Assembly: GCA_963777975.1 (NCBI GenBank)
Contig: CAVZSO010000004.1
Span: forward strand, 1-64,000
Direction of reading: 5' to 3'
Source of the DNA: CSP1-4 sp963777975
GTDB taxonomy: Bacteria > Chloroflexota > Limnocylindria > Limnocylindrales > CSP1-4
DNA: 64,000 bases
This document shows, piece by piece, positions 25,313 to 35,949 of the stretch (positions within the stretch are counted from its first letter, which is position 1; every line of letters starts with the position of its first letter). The translations under genes were made by a program, and so were the position numbers. The notes under the pieces are model-generated. The model was not told the origin of the DNA. It worked only from the letters and a program-made list of their open reading frames with translations, and searched no databases.

Positions 25313-28300
25313 GTGATCTGCCCGAACTGCGGCACCGAGAACCTCGCCGGCGCGAAGTTCTGCATGGAGTGCGCGACGCCGTTCGCAGCGACGTGCCCGA
25401 GCTGTGGCGCCGCCAACCTGCCCGCGGCCAAGTTCTGCTCCGAGTGCGCCTCGCCCATGGCGGGTGGCGCCGCACGCGCCACGGCTCCGCGGTCAGCTCG
25501 CAGACGACCCCCGAGCGCGTCGCCGTCGGACGCCACCGCCGAGCGCCGACTGGTGAGCGTCCTGTTCGCCGACCTCGTCGGCTTCACGACTTACTCGGAG
25601 GGCCGCGACGCGGAGGAGGTGCGCGACCTTCAGTCCCGCTACTTCGAGACCGTCAGCGAGATCATCGCTCGCTACGGCGGCACCATCGGAGAAGTTCATC
25701 GGCGATGCCGTCATGGCGCTCTGGGGCGCGCCCGATCGCCCACGAGGACGACGCTGAGCGGGCGGTCCGGGCGGGCCTCGAGCTCGTCGACGCGGTGCGT
25801 GGGCTCGGGACCGGCCCTCGAGGTCAGGGCCGGCAGTCCTGACCGGCGAGGCCGCCGTCACCCTGGGTGCCACCAACCAGGGCATGGTGGCCGGCGACCT
25901 GGTCAATACGGCCAGCCGGCTCCAGAGCGTCGCCCCGCCGTCGACGGTGCTCGTCGGCGAGGCGACGCAGCGCGCCGCTGCGGGCGCGATCGCCTTCGAG
26001 CCCGCGGCCGACCAGGTCCTCAAGGGCAAGGTCAGCCCGGTCCCGGCCTGGCGTGCCCTGCGCGTCGTCGCGCAGCGCGGCGGCGTCGGGCGCTCGGATG
26101 CCCTCGAGGCGCCGTTCGTCGGGCGCGACGAGGAGCTGCGGCAGCTCAAGGACCTCTTCCATGGCACCGGGCGCGAAGGCCGACCGCGGCTGGTCAGCGT
26201 CATCGGGCCGGCCGGGCATCGGCAAGTCGCGCCTGGCCTGGGAGTTCCTGAAATACATCGACGGGCTGGTCGAGCGCGTCTGGTGGCACGACGGACGCAG
26301 CCCGGCGTACGGCGAGGGCATCACGTTCTGGGCGCTCGGCGAGATGATCCGCGAGTCGGGCCGGACTCCAGGAGAGCGACGACGAGGCCGACCACGCGAG
26401 CGGCCATCGCGACGATGCTCGATGCAGCACGTTCCGGACGCCGACGGAGCGAGCCTGGATCGAGCCCGCTGTCCTGTCGCTGCTCGGTATCGAGCCGGCG
26501 TCAGCTCGCAGCAGCTCTTCGGCGCCTGGCGGACCTTCTTCGAGCGGCTGGCGACCACGCGGACCCGTGGTCATGGTCTTCGAGGACTTCCACCACGCCG
26601 ACACCGGGCTGCTGGACTTCATCGACCAGCTGCTGGAGTGGAGCCGGAACGTCCCCATCCTCATCGTGACCCTGGCGCGCCCCGAGCTCCTCGAGCGACG
26701 CCCTGATTGGGGCGCCGGCAAGCGCAGCTTCACCTCCATCCACCTCGAGCCGCTGCCTGTCGGAGGCGATGCGCGAGATGCTCGGCGGCCTCGTGCCGGG
26801 GCTGCCGACGACCGCCCGCGACGCGATCGTGGCCCGGGCGGACGGGGTGCCTCTCTATGCGGTCGAGACCGTCCGGATGCTGCTGGCCCAGGGCGCCTGG
26901 TCCTCGAGGGCGAGGTCTATCGCCCGGTCGACGACCTGGCTCGGACCTGGCCGTGCCGGAGACGCTGACCGCGCTGATCTCGGCGCGTCTCGACGAGCTC
27001 GATGCGTGCCGATCGAGCCTCGTCGCGGACGCGGCCGTCCTCGGCCAGAGCTTCAGTCGCTGGCGGCCTGTCAGCCGTCTCGGGCATCGACGAGGTCGGC
27101 ACTCGAGCCGCGCTTGCGGGCCTTCGTCCGCCGTGAGCTGCTCGTCCAGCGAGGTGGACCCGCGCTCGCCCGAGCGAGGCCAGTATGCCTTCGTCCAGGC
27201 GCTCATCCGCGAGGTCGCCTACAACACGCTGGCCAAGCGTGATCGCAAGGTCCGTCATCTCGCCGCGGCACGCTACTTCGAGTCCCTCGGCAGCGACGAG
27301 CTGGCGGGAGCCCTCGCCGGCCACTACCTCGCGGCGCAGGGCTACGCGTCGGACGGACCCGAGGCGGACGCCCTGGCCGCTCAGGCGCGGGTGGCGCTGC
27401 GCGGCGCCGCCGAGCGCGCCGCTGCCGCTCGGGTCGCCCATGCCCAGGCGGTCGCCTTCCTCGAGCATGCGCTGGCCGTCAGCCCTGACCCGACCGACCG
27501 GGCCGACCTCCATGCGCGGGCGCTCGCCTCGGCCATGGAGGGCCTCGTCGGTGAGGTCGCCGAGCGCCACGGCCTCGGGGCTCTCGAGGCTCAGCGTGAG
27601 GTCGGCGACCGCGAGGCCATCGCCCTGGCGACGGCGGCCTACGGCGACGCGATCTCGTTCTTCGTACGGCGACCAGGATCGCCTCGAAGAGTCGTGCTTG
27701 CCGGCCTGGGAGGAGTTCTCGGATCTCGAAGCGACCGAGGCCGGCGTCGCACTGATGATGCAGCTCGTCGAGCTGCTACGTCCGTCGTGACGAGCCGACG
27801 GCGGTGGCCTGGATCGAACGGTTGCTGCCCGTCGCGGAGCACCTCGACCTCCTGGCGGTTCACGGCCTGGGCACTGCAGCGACTGGGCAGCAGCCTGTTT
27901 CGGCTCGGCGGCCCCGGGAGGCTCTCGTCCTGCTTCGCGGCGCCCATGAGCTGGCCGTCGCCAACGACCTCGCTCGACGTCGATCGGACGTCACGGACGA
28001 CGCTCACGTACTACGAGCAGTTCGCCGACCCCGCCGCCGGCCTGGCCATGGCCCGTGACGGCCTCGAAGGTCGCCAGCCGTCGAGGATCGATGTCCTTCG
28101 GCTTCCAGATGGTCGGCAACGCCGTCTCGAACGCCATCCGGACCGGCGAGTGGGCCTGGGCCTCGACCCTGCTGGACGAGTGGCTGGCGAACGAGATCAC
28201 CGGCGCCTGGTTACCTCGAGCTCTACGTCGATCGGGCCGATGCTGACGGCGCTCATCGGCGGCGACGCGGAGCCGGATCTGGCGGAGGCCGAGCGGCATT

Positions 28301-28901
28301 GCTGCCGGGGATCGTGGAGGGCGACACGCAATTGCGTCGTACTGCCACCTCGGCCGCGCCTGGCAGGCGTTCACCGCGGGCACGCTACCGGAGGCCACCC
28401 GCGAGGGCGCGAGCGGCGGCCAGGTCACGACCACCACTTCAGCGGGATCAGCATGCCGCTCGCGGCCGTGCCGCACTCTGGGATCGGCGACCCGATGGAC
28501 GAGGCAAGCGCCATCGCGGACCGGCTCGATGCCTCGGTCTCCGAGGCCAGGCGTTCAGCCCTCGATCGAGTCACGTTGCGGGCCGGCCTCGCCGCCCTGG
28601 AGGACCGCCGCGGCAGACGCGGTCGCCGGCTACCGCGACGTGCTTCGCGGCTGGCGCCAACTCGGCTGTGCCTTTGACGAGGCGATGGCCACCCTCGATC
28701 ATGGCTAGCCTGCTGGCGCCGACCGACCAGGAGATGGCCGAGGCAGCGGCGCCATCGAGACCGCGCGCGAGACGCTCAGCCGACTCGGGGCGCTGCCCCT
28801 CCTCGCTCGACTCGAGGCAGCTCGGCAAGGATCCGGCGCCCGCCCGATCTGCTCCGCCCGTCGATGCTTCGGCCGCCAATTCCTCGGGTGTTCGAGCCTG
28901 A
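25313..28901 (+). pseudogene. Zinc-ribbon/class III cyclase/AAA/TPR protein, many frame changes
   Basis: The intended product is about 1,190 residues. Two zinc ribbons come first (CPNCGTENLAGAKFCMEC, CPSCGAANLPAAKFCSEC). Next is a class III nucleotide cyclase (LVSVLFADLVGFTTYSEG, KFIGDAVMALWGAP, QGMVAGDLVNTASRLQSVAP), then a P-loop ATPase (FVGRDEELRQLKDLF; Walker A IGKSRLAWEFL; Walker B VVMVFEDFHHADTG; LIVTLARPELLERRPDW), then TPR-type helices to the end. The frame changes at least ten times, for example near 25690, 25735, 25810, 25845, 26215, 26370, 26565, 26765, 26890, 26945, 27085 and 27665. Protein similarity is well kept between breaks. That fits clustered read errors better than old decay, but a true pseudogene cannot be excluded. 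GTG at 25313 is the likely start. Confidence 0.7.
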
Positions 28902-28923
28902 GCGCTCCGCCGCTCATCGACGA

Positions 28924-30283
28924 TCAGGCGGTCGTCGAGTTGGCGGTGCGGTGGCTGCTCGCGTCGGTGCCGGCTTCATCGGCATCAAGGCGTCGGAGCA
29001 GGAAATAGGTCGGTGTCGGGCCCTTGCCCTTGACATCGATGAGCCCGCGAGGCTCGAATGCGAAGGCCCCGCGGAGCCGCTCCATGACGGCGTGCGTGAC
29101 CTGCACCCGACCGGGCTGGCCGAGCGATTCCATCCGGCTGGCGAGGTTGACCGTGTCGCCCCAGACGTCGTAGATGAACTTGCGCGTGCCGATGACGCCG
29201 GCCACGACCGGCCCGCAGTTGATGCCGATGCGGAACGCGACGCCGAGCTGGACGGCTCGCTCGATGCTGCCCGACGGCGGCGGCCAGCTCGAGCGCCATC
29301 TCGGCGACACGCTGCGTGTGATCGTCGGACCGTTCGGTCAGGCCGCCGACGACCATGTACGCGTCGCCGATCGTCTTGACCTTCTCCAGCCGGTGGCGGT
29401 CGACGAGGGCATCAAAGGCCGAGAAGACGTCGTTCAGCACGCCGACCAGCTCGGCCGCTGAGAGCGTCGAGGAGAGCCGCGTGAACTCGACGATGTCGGC
29501 GAAGAGCAAGGTCACGTCGTCGAAGCGATCCGCGATCAGCGGCTCGCCGTCCCGCAATCGCTGTGCGATCGGCTCGGGCAGGATGTTCAAGAGCAGCCGC
29601 TCGTTCTCACGAGCCAGGCGCTCGCCTTCCCTGACCGCCGTGATATCGGTGCCGTAGACATTGATGAATCCGAATTCGGGGACGTCGACCGGCAGCAGCG
29701 CGTAGATCGCTCCGCCGGACGCGACCTCGACGACCGCGCGATCGCCGGCCCGAACGCGGTCGAGGAGATCGTCGCGCAGCGCGTCGGCCAGGCGCTCGCC
29801 GACCCCGATGCCGAGACCCGCGATGAGGTTGGAGCTGGCCGGATTGGCGTACACCAGCGTCCCCTGCCAGTCGATCCGAAAGACCGGGTTGGGATTCTGG
29901 TCGGGGAACTTGACGATCGCCCGCTCGGCCGTCACGTCCATGCCGTAGAGGTTGGTGAACGCCAGGTCCGGGATGGGGACCGGCCAGACCGCGAACGTCC
30001 GACTGTCGGCCACGAACTCGACGAAGCCGCGGCGTTCGACCACCGATTCGAAGCGCGCTCGCACCTCCGCCGGCAGCCGCTCGCCGACGCTCACGCCGAG
30101 CGCCTTGAGGACACCGGCGCTGGCGGGGTTGGCGTAGATGAGGTGTCCGTCGTCGTCGAAGCGCAGGACCGGATTCGGGTTGGCGTCGGGGAATCGATTG
30201 ATGGCCTCGACCTGGTCGCCGGTCAGGCGCGCCGCTCCGGGATGCGTCTCGTCGGCGGCGCCTGGTGGCACGCGATCTGCCAT
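28924..30283 (-). CDS. PAS-PAS adenylate cyclase
   Basis: Two PAS domains in tandem share the signature FPDANPNPVLRFD / FPDQNPNPVFRID with YANPAS after it. They are followed by a class III cyclase: VTLLFADIVEFTRLSSTLS (first metal Asp), EKVKTIGDAYMVVGGL (Lys for adenine), and FIYDVWGDTVNLASRMES (Asp, metal and transition-state region). Lys and Asp at these places favour ATP, so cAMP. A frame change near 29280 splits the catalytic domain; repaired, it reads through GVAFRIGINCGPVVAGVIG to the stop at 28924. It is convergent with the broken cyclase/AAA gene (22 bases). No membrane segment, so a soluble sensor cyclase. Confidence 0.8.
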
Positions 30284-30367
30284 GGCGCCGATCGTAGGCC
30301 TGCCGTCAAATGACCCGACGATGGATCGACGAGACAAGCTCGTCCGCCGTGTGGGGACGGCGCTGGG

Positions 30368-32713
30368 CTACTCGAGTGGAGCGCTGAGATATGAGCGCTG
30401 CAGCCGATCGCCGCTGTCGCGCGCGTACGCCTTCAGCTTGACGGTACCGGCGCCGCCACCGGACTTGACGGTGAACGTCACCGAGTACGTCGAACTGCCG
30501 ACCTTGGACGTCACCACCTTGTACGACGAGAGCCCCGGCTGATAGACCACCAGGCGCGGGTTGTAGCTCAGGGGCTCGCTGGTGACCACGGTCACGGTCA
30601 CCTTCTTGCCGCGTGTCAGGGTCGCCGTCGATGGCGTGATCTTGAAGGCTCCGACGAAGATCGAAAGCCTCTGGCTGATGGTGCCGGCCGAGGTCGAAGC
30701 CGAGATCTGCGTCTGATAGGTGCCTTCGGGGACGTAGGCGCCAGCCGCATCCTTGCCGGTCCAGGTCCAGCTGAAGGCGCCAGCGGTCGCGGCGGTGCCC
30801 GCCATCTTCGTCAGCAGCACCGAGCCGTCTGGCCGCAGGATCGTCCAGTCGAGCGTGGCCGCCTTCGTCAGCGTGAAGCTGATGGTGGTCGACTTGGCGA
30901 GGCCGTCGCCGTCGGCAGCGTAGATCCGTGTCCGCGATCGCGACGCCCCTTTGAGCGCCTTCAGGACGAGCGCATAGGACGGGACCGCGGCGCTCGTGTT
31001 GCCGGCCGGATCCTTGGCTCGGAGGCTGACCTTGTAGCCGCCATCGGGGACCGTGGACCCGTCGTCCGCCCGACCGTCCCATGTCACCGTCGCGGTCCCG
31101 GATGCGGTCCCGATCCAGTCGTGGCGCACGACGACGTCGGCGTCGTCGCGCACGGTCAGCTCGATCTTGCCGGCCTGGGAGACGTCGTAGCCGAAGCCGA
31201 TGGTGTCGGCCTGCCCATCACCGTTGGGCGTGAACATGCGAGCGGCATCGGGGCTCGACGCGTCAGCAGCCGGTCCGGTCAGATCGAGGCTCGGGGGGTG
31301 CGTGTCGATGGTCACCGTGCGCGTGGTGCTGTCGCCCGCGTTGCCCAGCGCGTCGCTGGCACGGACGGTCAGCTTGTAGCCGCCATCCGGCAACGCCGCA
31401 CCGCCGGAGCCCAGACCATCCCAGCTGAAGCTAGCGGTATCGCCATCACCAGACCACGTGTCGAGGTCGGTGCCATCTGCATCCTCGACCTTGGCCGTCC
31501 AGTCAGCGTCCTCGCTCCACGTCACATCGACCCCCAACGCATCGACCGAGCCATCGCCATCGGGCGAGAAGGCCAACGGGTCGGGCTCGATCTCCCAGGC
31601 TCGAGGACCGGTCGAATCCTCCGGGTTCAGCTGGTCGACCGGGACGTAGCCCTCGGTCGGCGAGCTCACGCCGAGATAGGCGCGGCCGTCTGGCCCGTTG
31701 AGGGGACCCTCGCTGAGGTCGACCAGCGTACCCGGATCGAGGGCGCCCACGACGGAGCCTCCCGGCGCGTCGAAGACGTCCGCGGTGAGCGTCGAGTCGA
31801 CCCGTCCCAGGCCCGGCACGATGAAGCTCTTCGGCACCAGGTCCGTGCGCGCGAACAGCGCCCCGGTCACGTCCTTGGCCGTCATCGAGAGCTTGCCGAC
31901 CAGCGATCGGTAGTAGCCGGTGCTGCTCTCGGGATCCATGTGCACGTCGTAGCCGGAGACCCGGGCGCTCGAAAAGCGGATGTCGCGGCCACCCTTGTAG
32001 CCCGTGCCCATGAAGATCTCGTCCATCGTCTGGTGCGTCGTCATCAACGACCGGATGATCGACGAGACATCCTGATGGCCGTAGGCGAAGACGGCGCGAG
32101 CGCCGGCGCGGATGAAGCCGTTCGCGTAGTTATCCACCCGCTGCTTGGCCGTCGACTGGCTCGGGGCAGCCCGGCCCGGCTCGCTGTTCCCGCTCGCATA
32201 GCAGAGGTGGTTGAGCAGGACGACGGCGTTCGGCGCCAGGTCGATGGACTTGGCGATCGGCGTCGCGCCCCAGTACTTGACGGTCGAGCTGCCTGATGAG
32301 GCGTTCAGCCCGAGGCCGTCCTTGGTGTCCTCCTGGTAGGGCGAATACGGGCTCGGCCAGCCGTTGCCGTGACCGAGGTAGACCACGATCGACGCACCCT
32401 GGATGTTGTCCAGGACCTTCGACCAGGTCGCGTATGGGTGGAAGATCCGCCTGACGTCCATGCCATAGGAGGCGGCGACGTCGGCGATGGCTTTGCCGGC
32501 CGCGTTGTTGCTGCTCTGGAGGCTGCCGCTCGGCCCGACGATGACGACGGCTTTGAGCTGACCGGCCGCTTCCGCCTTGCCAGCGGCAGCCGGCGCCAGG
32601 CCGATCGCGAGGGCCATCATGGCGGCGGTCACGATGACCACGAGGAGGGTCGCAGCGGGTCGGCCCGAGGACCGCTCGGCGGTAGCGGCGGGGAGCAGCA
32701 ACAGGGACTCCAA
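30368..32713 (-). CDS. Secreted caspase-like/FlgD-Ig multidomain protein
   Basis: The 781-residue protein has a signal peptide (LLVVIVTAAMMALAIGLAPA). Its N-terminal domain reads LKAVVIVGPSGSL, then IVVYLGHGNGWPSPYSP and NAVVLLNHLCYASGNSEPG. The His in GHGN and Cys in NHLCYAS, each at the end of a hydrophobic strand, match the His/Cys dyad layout of clan CD (caspase, gingipain) peptidases; this is inference. An SH3-like segment (DVFDAPGGSVVGALDPGTLV) is followed by three FlgD-type repeats (SPDGDGSVDALGVDVTW, TPNGDGQADTIGFGY, YAADGDGLAKSTTISF). It is related in architecture to the GH18 protein 6 kb away, and both are probably wall-associated. No anchor motif is seen. Confidence 0.7.
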   Translation of the reverse strand: MESLLLLPAATAERSSGRPAATLLVVIVTAAMMALAIGLAPAAAGKAEAAGQLKAVVIVGPSGSLQSSNNAAGKAIADVAASYGMDVRRIFHPYATWSKVLDNIQGASIVVYLGHGNGWPSPYSPYQEDTKDGLGLNASSGSSTVKYWGATPIAKSIDLAPNAVVLLNHLCYASGNSEPGRAAPSQSTAKQRVDNYANGFIRAGARAVFAYGHQDVSSIIRSLMTTHQTMDEIFMGTGYKGGRDIRFSSARVSGYDVHMDPESSTGYYRSLVGKLSMTAKDVTGALFARTDLVPKSFIVPGLGRVDSTLTADVFDAPGGSVVGALDPGTLVDLSEGPLNGPDGRAYLGVSSPTEGYVPVDQLNPEDSTGPRAWEIEPDPLAFSPDGDGSVDALGVDVTWSEDADWTAKVEDADGTDLDTWSGDGDTASFSWDGLGSGGAALPDGGYKLTVRASDALGNAGDSTTRTVTIDTHPPSLDLTGPAADASSPDAARMFTPNGDGQADTIGFGYDVSQAGKIELTVRDDADVVVRHDWIGTASGTATVTWDGRADDGSTVPDGGYKVSLRAKDPAGNTSAAVPSYALVLKALKGASRSRTRIYAADGDGLAKSTTISFTLTKAATLDWTILRPDGSVLLTKMAGTAATAGAFSWTWTGKDAAGAYVPEGTYQTQISASTSAGTISQRLSIFVGAFKITPSTATLTRGKKVTVTVVTSEPLSYNPRLVVYQPGLSSYKVVTSKVGSSTYSVTFTVKSGGGAGTVKLKAYARDSGDRLQRSYLSAPLE

Positions 32714-32900
32714 GCAAGGGGGCGACCGGGCACGACGTGCCCAGCGGTCGTCTCGGTAGGGTCGCCGCCCTGCCTCGCTCGGCCTATGCCGCGAAGGTCA
32801 CGCCCGCCCGTAGCCCTTCTGGCCGTTGTCGACGGACACCGCGGTCACGGGGTGTGGCACGATGGCGCGGTCGCGGCGCCTGCCGCGCTGGGAGGGAACC

Positions 32901-33720
32901 GTGGCCCACATCGACGAGCCGGCCGGCGACGACGAGGCCTTCGAACCCAGCCAGGACATGCCCGGCGAGCCGGCCGGTGGCGACGAGAGCCCCGATGCGC
33001 CGGAGTCGCCTGAGACGACCGACGAGCCGCCCGCGCCGACGGACGGGCCCGATGAGACCTCCGACGCGTCCGACGCGCCGGGTCCGATCGACGAGGCGCC
33101 CGAGGCAACGCCCGCGCCGAAGCGCAAGCGTCGCCGAAAGACGACCGCGGCCGCCGTCGCCGTCGCCGTCGACGCCATGGACACCGCCGACCCATCGGCC
33201 GCTGAGCGAAGAGGACCGCGCCGCCGAGGCCTTGGCGGCCGAGCGGGCGGCCGAGGCCGAGGCCCCGGCCGCTGCTGCGCAGCCGGTCGACAGCTACCGG
33301 GTCACCGACGTCGACGTCGCGCCTCGGCGCGGTTGTGTCACGCGCCTGCTCTTGACCCTGATCGGCGTGCTCATCGTCCTGGCCATCGGTGCCGCCCTCG
33401 GCTTTGGCGCCGCGAGCTTGCTGCCGGGCCTGGTCGACGCATCGCCGCCCCCGGCGACGCTTGCCCCGCCGACGGAGCGCCCCACCGCGCCACCGGTCCC
33501 GACTGCCAGGCCGAGCGCCTCCGCGTCGCCGACGCCCAGCCCTGAGCCTTCGCCGACGCCGCTCGTGCATATCGTCAAGCGCGGCGAGAACCTGACCCAG
33601 ATCGCTGCCAAGTACAAGGTCACCGTGCCCGCGATCGTGGCCGCCAATCAGCTCAAGAACGCCAACCTGATCGAGGTCGGACAGCAGCTCGTCATCCCGA
33701 CGCCGACCCCAGAACCCTGA
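32901..33720 (+). CDS. LysM-domain membrane protein, one frame change
   Basis: GGAGGG stands four bases before a GTG start at 32901. The N-terminus is acidic and Pro-rich (about 85 residues), then basic (PKRKRRRKTT). After a frame change near 33200 the frame gives LSEEDRAAEALAAERAAEAE, a membrane helix (LLLTLIGVLIVLAIGAALGF), a Pro/Ser spacer and a C-terminal LysM (VHIVKRGENLTQIAAKYKVT, VPAIVAANQLKNANLIEVGQ). LysM binds peptidoglycan, so the topology is a cytoplasmic N-terminus and a wall-bound C-terminus. It is convergent with mreC, suggesting a cell-wall role. Confidence 0.75.
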
Positions 33721-33750
33721 CGCCGACCGACGCCAGGCCGGACGTCAGGG
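33715..33750. terminator. Hairpin shared by convergent LysM and mreC genes
   Basis: CCCTGACG (33715-33722) pairs with CGTCAGGG (33743-33750) and spans the stops of both genes, which lie 24 bases apart. Confidence 0.5.
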
Positions 33751-34728
33751 CGCGGGCTGGAGCGAGGGCGACGGCAGCTCGATGGGCAGGCCGCCCGGCG
33801 AGACCGACGGCGAGGCCTCTGGCGAATCGCTCGGGCCCCCGCCACCCCCTTCGACACCTGGCGAGGCGGATGGCCCGGGGGCGATCGGGATGCCACCCTC
33901 GTAGTCGGTGATGACCAGCACGTATTCCAGCTTGTCGAGCGCGACGGCGGGGTCGACCAGCGCGAGCTGCACGACCGAAGCGGCATCGCGTTGGACATCC
34001 ACGACGCGGCCGACCAGGAGGCCCTTGGGAAACGGCGATCGAACGCCGTCGCCGAGGTCGATGCCGGCGGTGACGACCTCGTCATCGACCTTGACCTCCT
34101 CGGTCGTCGGGATCTGCGTCATGAGCAATGCGCCACCGAGCTGACCCTGGATGTTCCCGGTCGCGCGACTGGGCTCGACCAGGCCGATGACCGTCGAGCG
34201 GGTGTCGCTGATGAGCAGGACGCGGCTGAAGTTGGGGCCGACCTCCACCACCCGCCCGACCAGCGCGCCGCCGTCAGCAAGGACGACGTCCCCGACGCTG
34301 ATCCCCTCGTCGCTGCCGGAGCTGAGGGTCACGACACGCTCGGACTGGCTGATCTCGCGGCCGATGACCTCGGCTGCCACGGTCCGATAGTCAAGCGTGG
34401 AGCGGATGCCGAGCAAGGCGCTCAGGCTGGCATTCGTCGTCACCAGGCTCTGCAGCCGTCGATTCTCCGCCTCCAGCGCCAGGTTCTCCGATTCCAGCGA
34501 GCGGTTGTCCTCCCGCAGCTGGTCGATCTCGCCCACGGTCGTGACCAGCGACGTCGCGCCGCGCGTGATGCCGGTCAGCGCCTCCTGGATGGGCGTCAGC
34601 GCGTAGCCGATGCCCGCCCGCAGGTCGACCAGTGCGCCGGATCCGCTGAGCGCGATGAGCAACAGCGAGGCGGCCACGAGCAGGACGTAGACGATGCCCC
34701 GCCGTCGACCGGAGCTGGTGGCGAACAT
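33745..34728 (-). CDS. mreC: Rod-shape-determining protein MreC
   Basis: The 327-residue protein has an N-terminal membrane helix (GIVYVLLVAASLLLIALSGS). A coiled coil follows (EIDQLREDNRSLESENLALE with AENRRLQSL). The beta-barrel core has VAAEVIGREISQSERVVTLS, LADGGALVGRVVEVGPNFSR and FPKGLLVGRVVDVQRDAAS. MreC scaffolds the elongasome outside the membrane. The last 50 residues are a Pro/Ser/Gly tail unlike the compact family end. It lies 28 bases after mreB in the same direction. mreD, a class B PBP and rodA are not next to it. Confidence 0.9.
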   Translation of the reverse strand: MFATSSGRRRGIVYVLLVAASLLLIALSGSGALVDLRAGIGYALTPIQEALTGITRGATSLVTTVGEIDQLREDNRSLESENLALEAENRRLQSLVTTNASLSALLGIRSTLDYRTVAAEVIGREISQSERVVTLSSGSDEGISVGDVVLADGGALVGRVVEVGPNFSRVLLISDTRSTVIGLVEPSRATGNIQGQLGGALLMTQIPTTEEVKVDDEVVTAGIDLGDGVRSPFPKGLLVGRVVDVQRDAASVVQLALVDPAVALDKLEYVLVITDYEGGIPIAPGPSASPGVEGGGGGPSDSPEASPSVSPGGLPIELPSPSLQPAP

Positions 34729-34756
34729 CGATGGCCGCTCCCGATGATCCCGGACG

Positions 34757-35809
34757 TCAGCGCGGCGGCCGCGAGTAGGTCTCGGCGACGAGCGTGCGCT
34801 CCATGCTGTCGAGCTCCTCGAGGACGATGCCCGTGCCGCGCACGACGCAGGTCAACGGGTCGTCGGCGACGTGGACGGGCATCTGGGTCGCCTCGGCCAC
34901 ACGACGGTCGAGGCCTTGAAGGAGCGCGCCACCCCCGGCCAGGACGATGCCCTGGTCCATGATGTCTGCGACGAGCTCCGGCGGCGTCTCCTCGATGGTG
35001 TCCTTGATCGTGTCGACGATCTGTTGGACGGAGATCTCGATGGCGTCGCGCACCTGATCGGCGCCGATCTCGACCGCCCGCGGCAAGCCGGTCAGGAGGT
35101 CTCGGCCACGGAGCGTGACGTGCTGCTGATCGTGCTCGCCGGGGTAGGCGGAACCGACGGCGATCTTGATGTCCTCGGCCGTCCGCTCGCCGAGCAGCAG
35201 GTTGTACTCGCGACGAGCGTAGGTCACGATGTCCTGGTCCATCTCGTCGCCGCCGATGCGGATGCTCCGGCTGACGACGATGCCGCCGAGGCTGATGACG
35301 GCGACCTCGGTCGTGCCGCCGCCGATGTCGACGATGAGGCTGCCCGAGGGCTCCGAGACCGGCAGGCCGGCGCCGATGGCCGCGGCCATCGGTTCCTCGA
35401 TGAGCCGAGCCCAGCGGGCACCGGCATTGAGGGCCGCGTCGCGGACGGCGCGCTTCTCGACCTCGGTCACGCCCGACGGGATGCCCAGCAGCATGCGCGG
35501 CCGCGGGATGAGCCCGACCCGGTCGTGGACCCGGTGGACGAAGTACTTGATCATCTGCTCGGTGACGTCGAAGTCGCTGATGACCCCATCGCGCAGCGGT
35601 CGGACGGCGATGATGTTGGCCGGTGTCCGCCCGACCATGCGCTTGGCCTCGGCACCGATGGCGAGCACCTTCTTCGATCGAGCCTCGATGGCCACGACGC
35701 TCGGCTCGCTGATGACGATGCCCCGGTCACGGACGTGGACGAGCGTGTTGGCCGTACCGAGGTCGATGCCGATGTCGCGGGAGAAGATGCCGAGGAGAGC
35801 GTCGAACAT
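34757..35809 (-). CDS. mreB: Rod-shape-determining actin homologue MreB
   Basis: The 350-residue product has the full actin-like ATPase set: phosphate 1 GIDLGTANTLVHVRDRG, the connect region VVAIEARSKKVLAIGAEAKR, phosphate 2 SLIVDIGGGTTEVAVISLGG, and the adenosine motif GIVLAGGGALLQGLDRRVAE. MreB forms membrane-bound filaments that guide lateral wall synthesis, so the organism is probably rod-shaped or descended from rods. The length and start (MFDALLGIFSRDIGIDLG) are typical. It heads an mreB-mreC pair and follows a methyltransferase gene by 140 bases. Confidence 0.95.
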   Translation of the reverse strand: MFDALLGIFSRDIGIDLGTANTLVHVRDRGIVISEPSVVAIEARSKKVLAIGAEAKRMVGRTPANIIAVRPLRDGVISDFDVTEQMIKYFVHRVHDRVGLIPRPRMLLGIPSGVTEVEKRAVRDAALNAGARWARLIEEPMAAAIGAGLPVSEPSGSLIVDIGGGTTEVAVISLGGIVVSRSIRIGGDEMDQDIVTYARREYNLLLGERTAEDIKIAVGSAYPGEHDQQHVTLRGRDLLTGLPRAVEIGADQVRDAIEISVQQIVDTIKDTIEETPPELVADIMDQGIVLAGGGALLQGLDRRVAEATQMPVHVADDPLTCVVRGTGIVLEELDSMERTLVAETYSRPPR

Positions 35810-35949
35810 GATGCGGAGCGTGTCCTTCGCAGGGTCGTGGCTTCAACGATGCGGGGCGGCGCGCGAGCCGAGATGGGTCGGTCGCGCGCTGTGACGTGCT
35901 GGAGAGCCGGTGCAGTATACGCGCCCTACCACGCCAAACCCCCTCGGGC

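Noticed and set aside
25313..28901. Programmed frameshifting in the cyclase/AAA gene
   Set aside because: There are at least ten shifts, with no slippery heptamer and downstream structure seen at them; indels are the simpler explanation.
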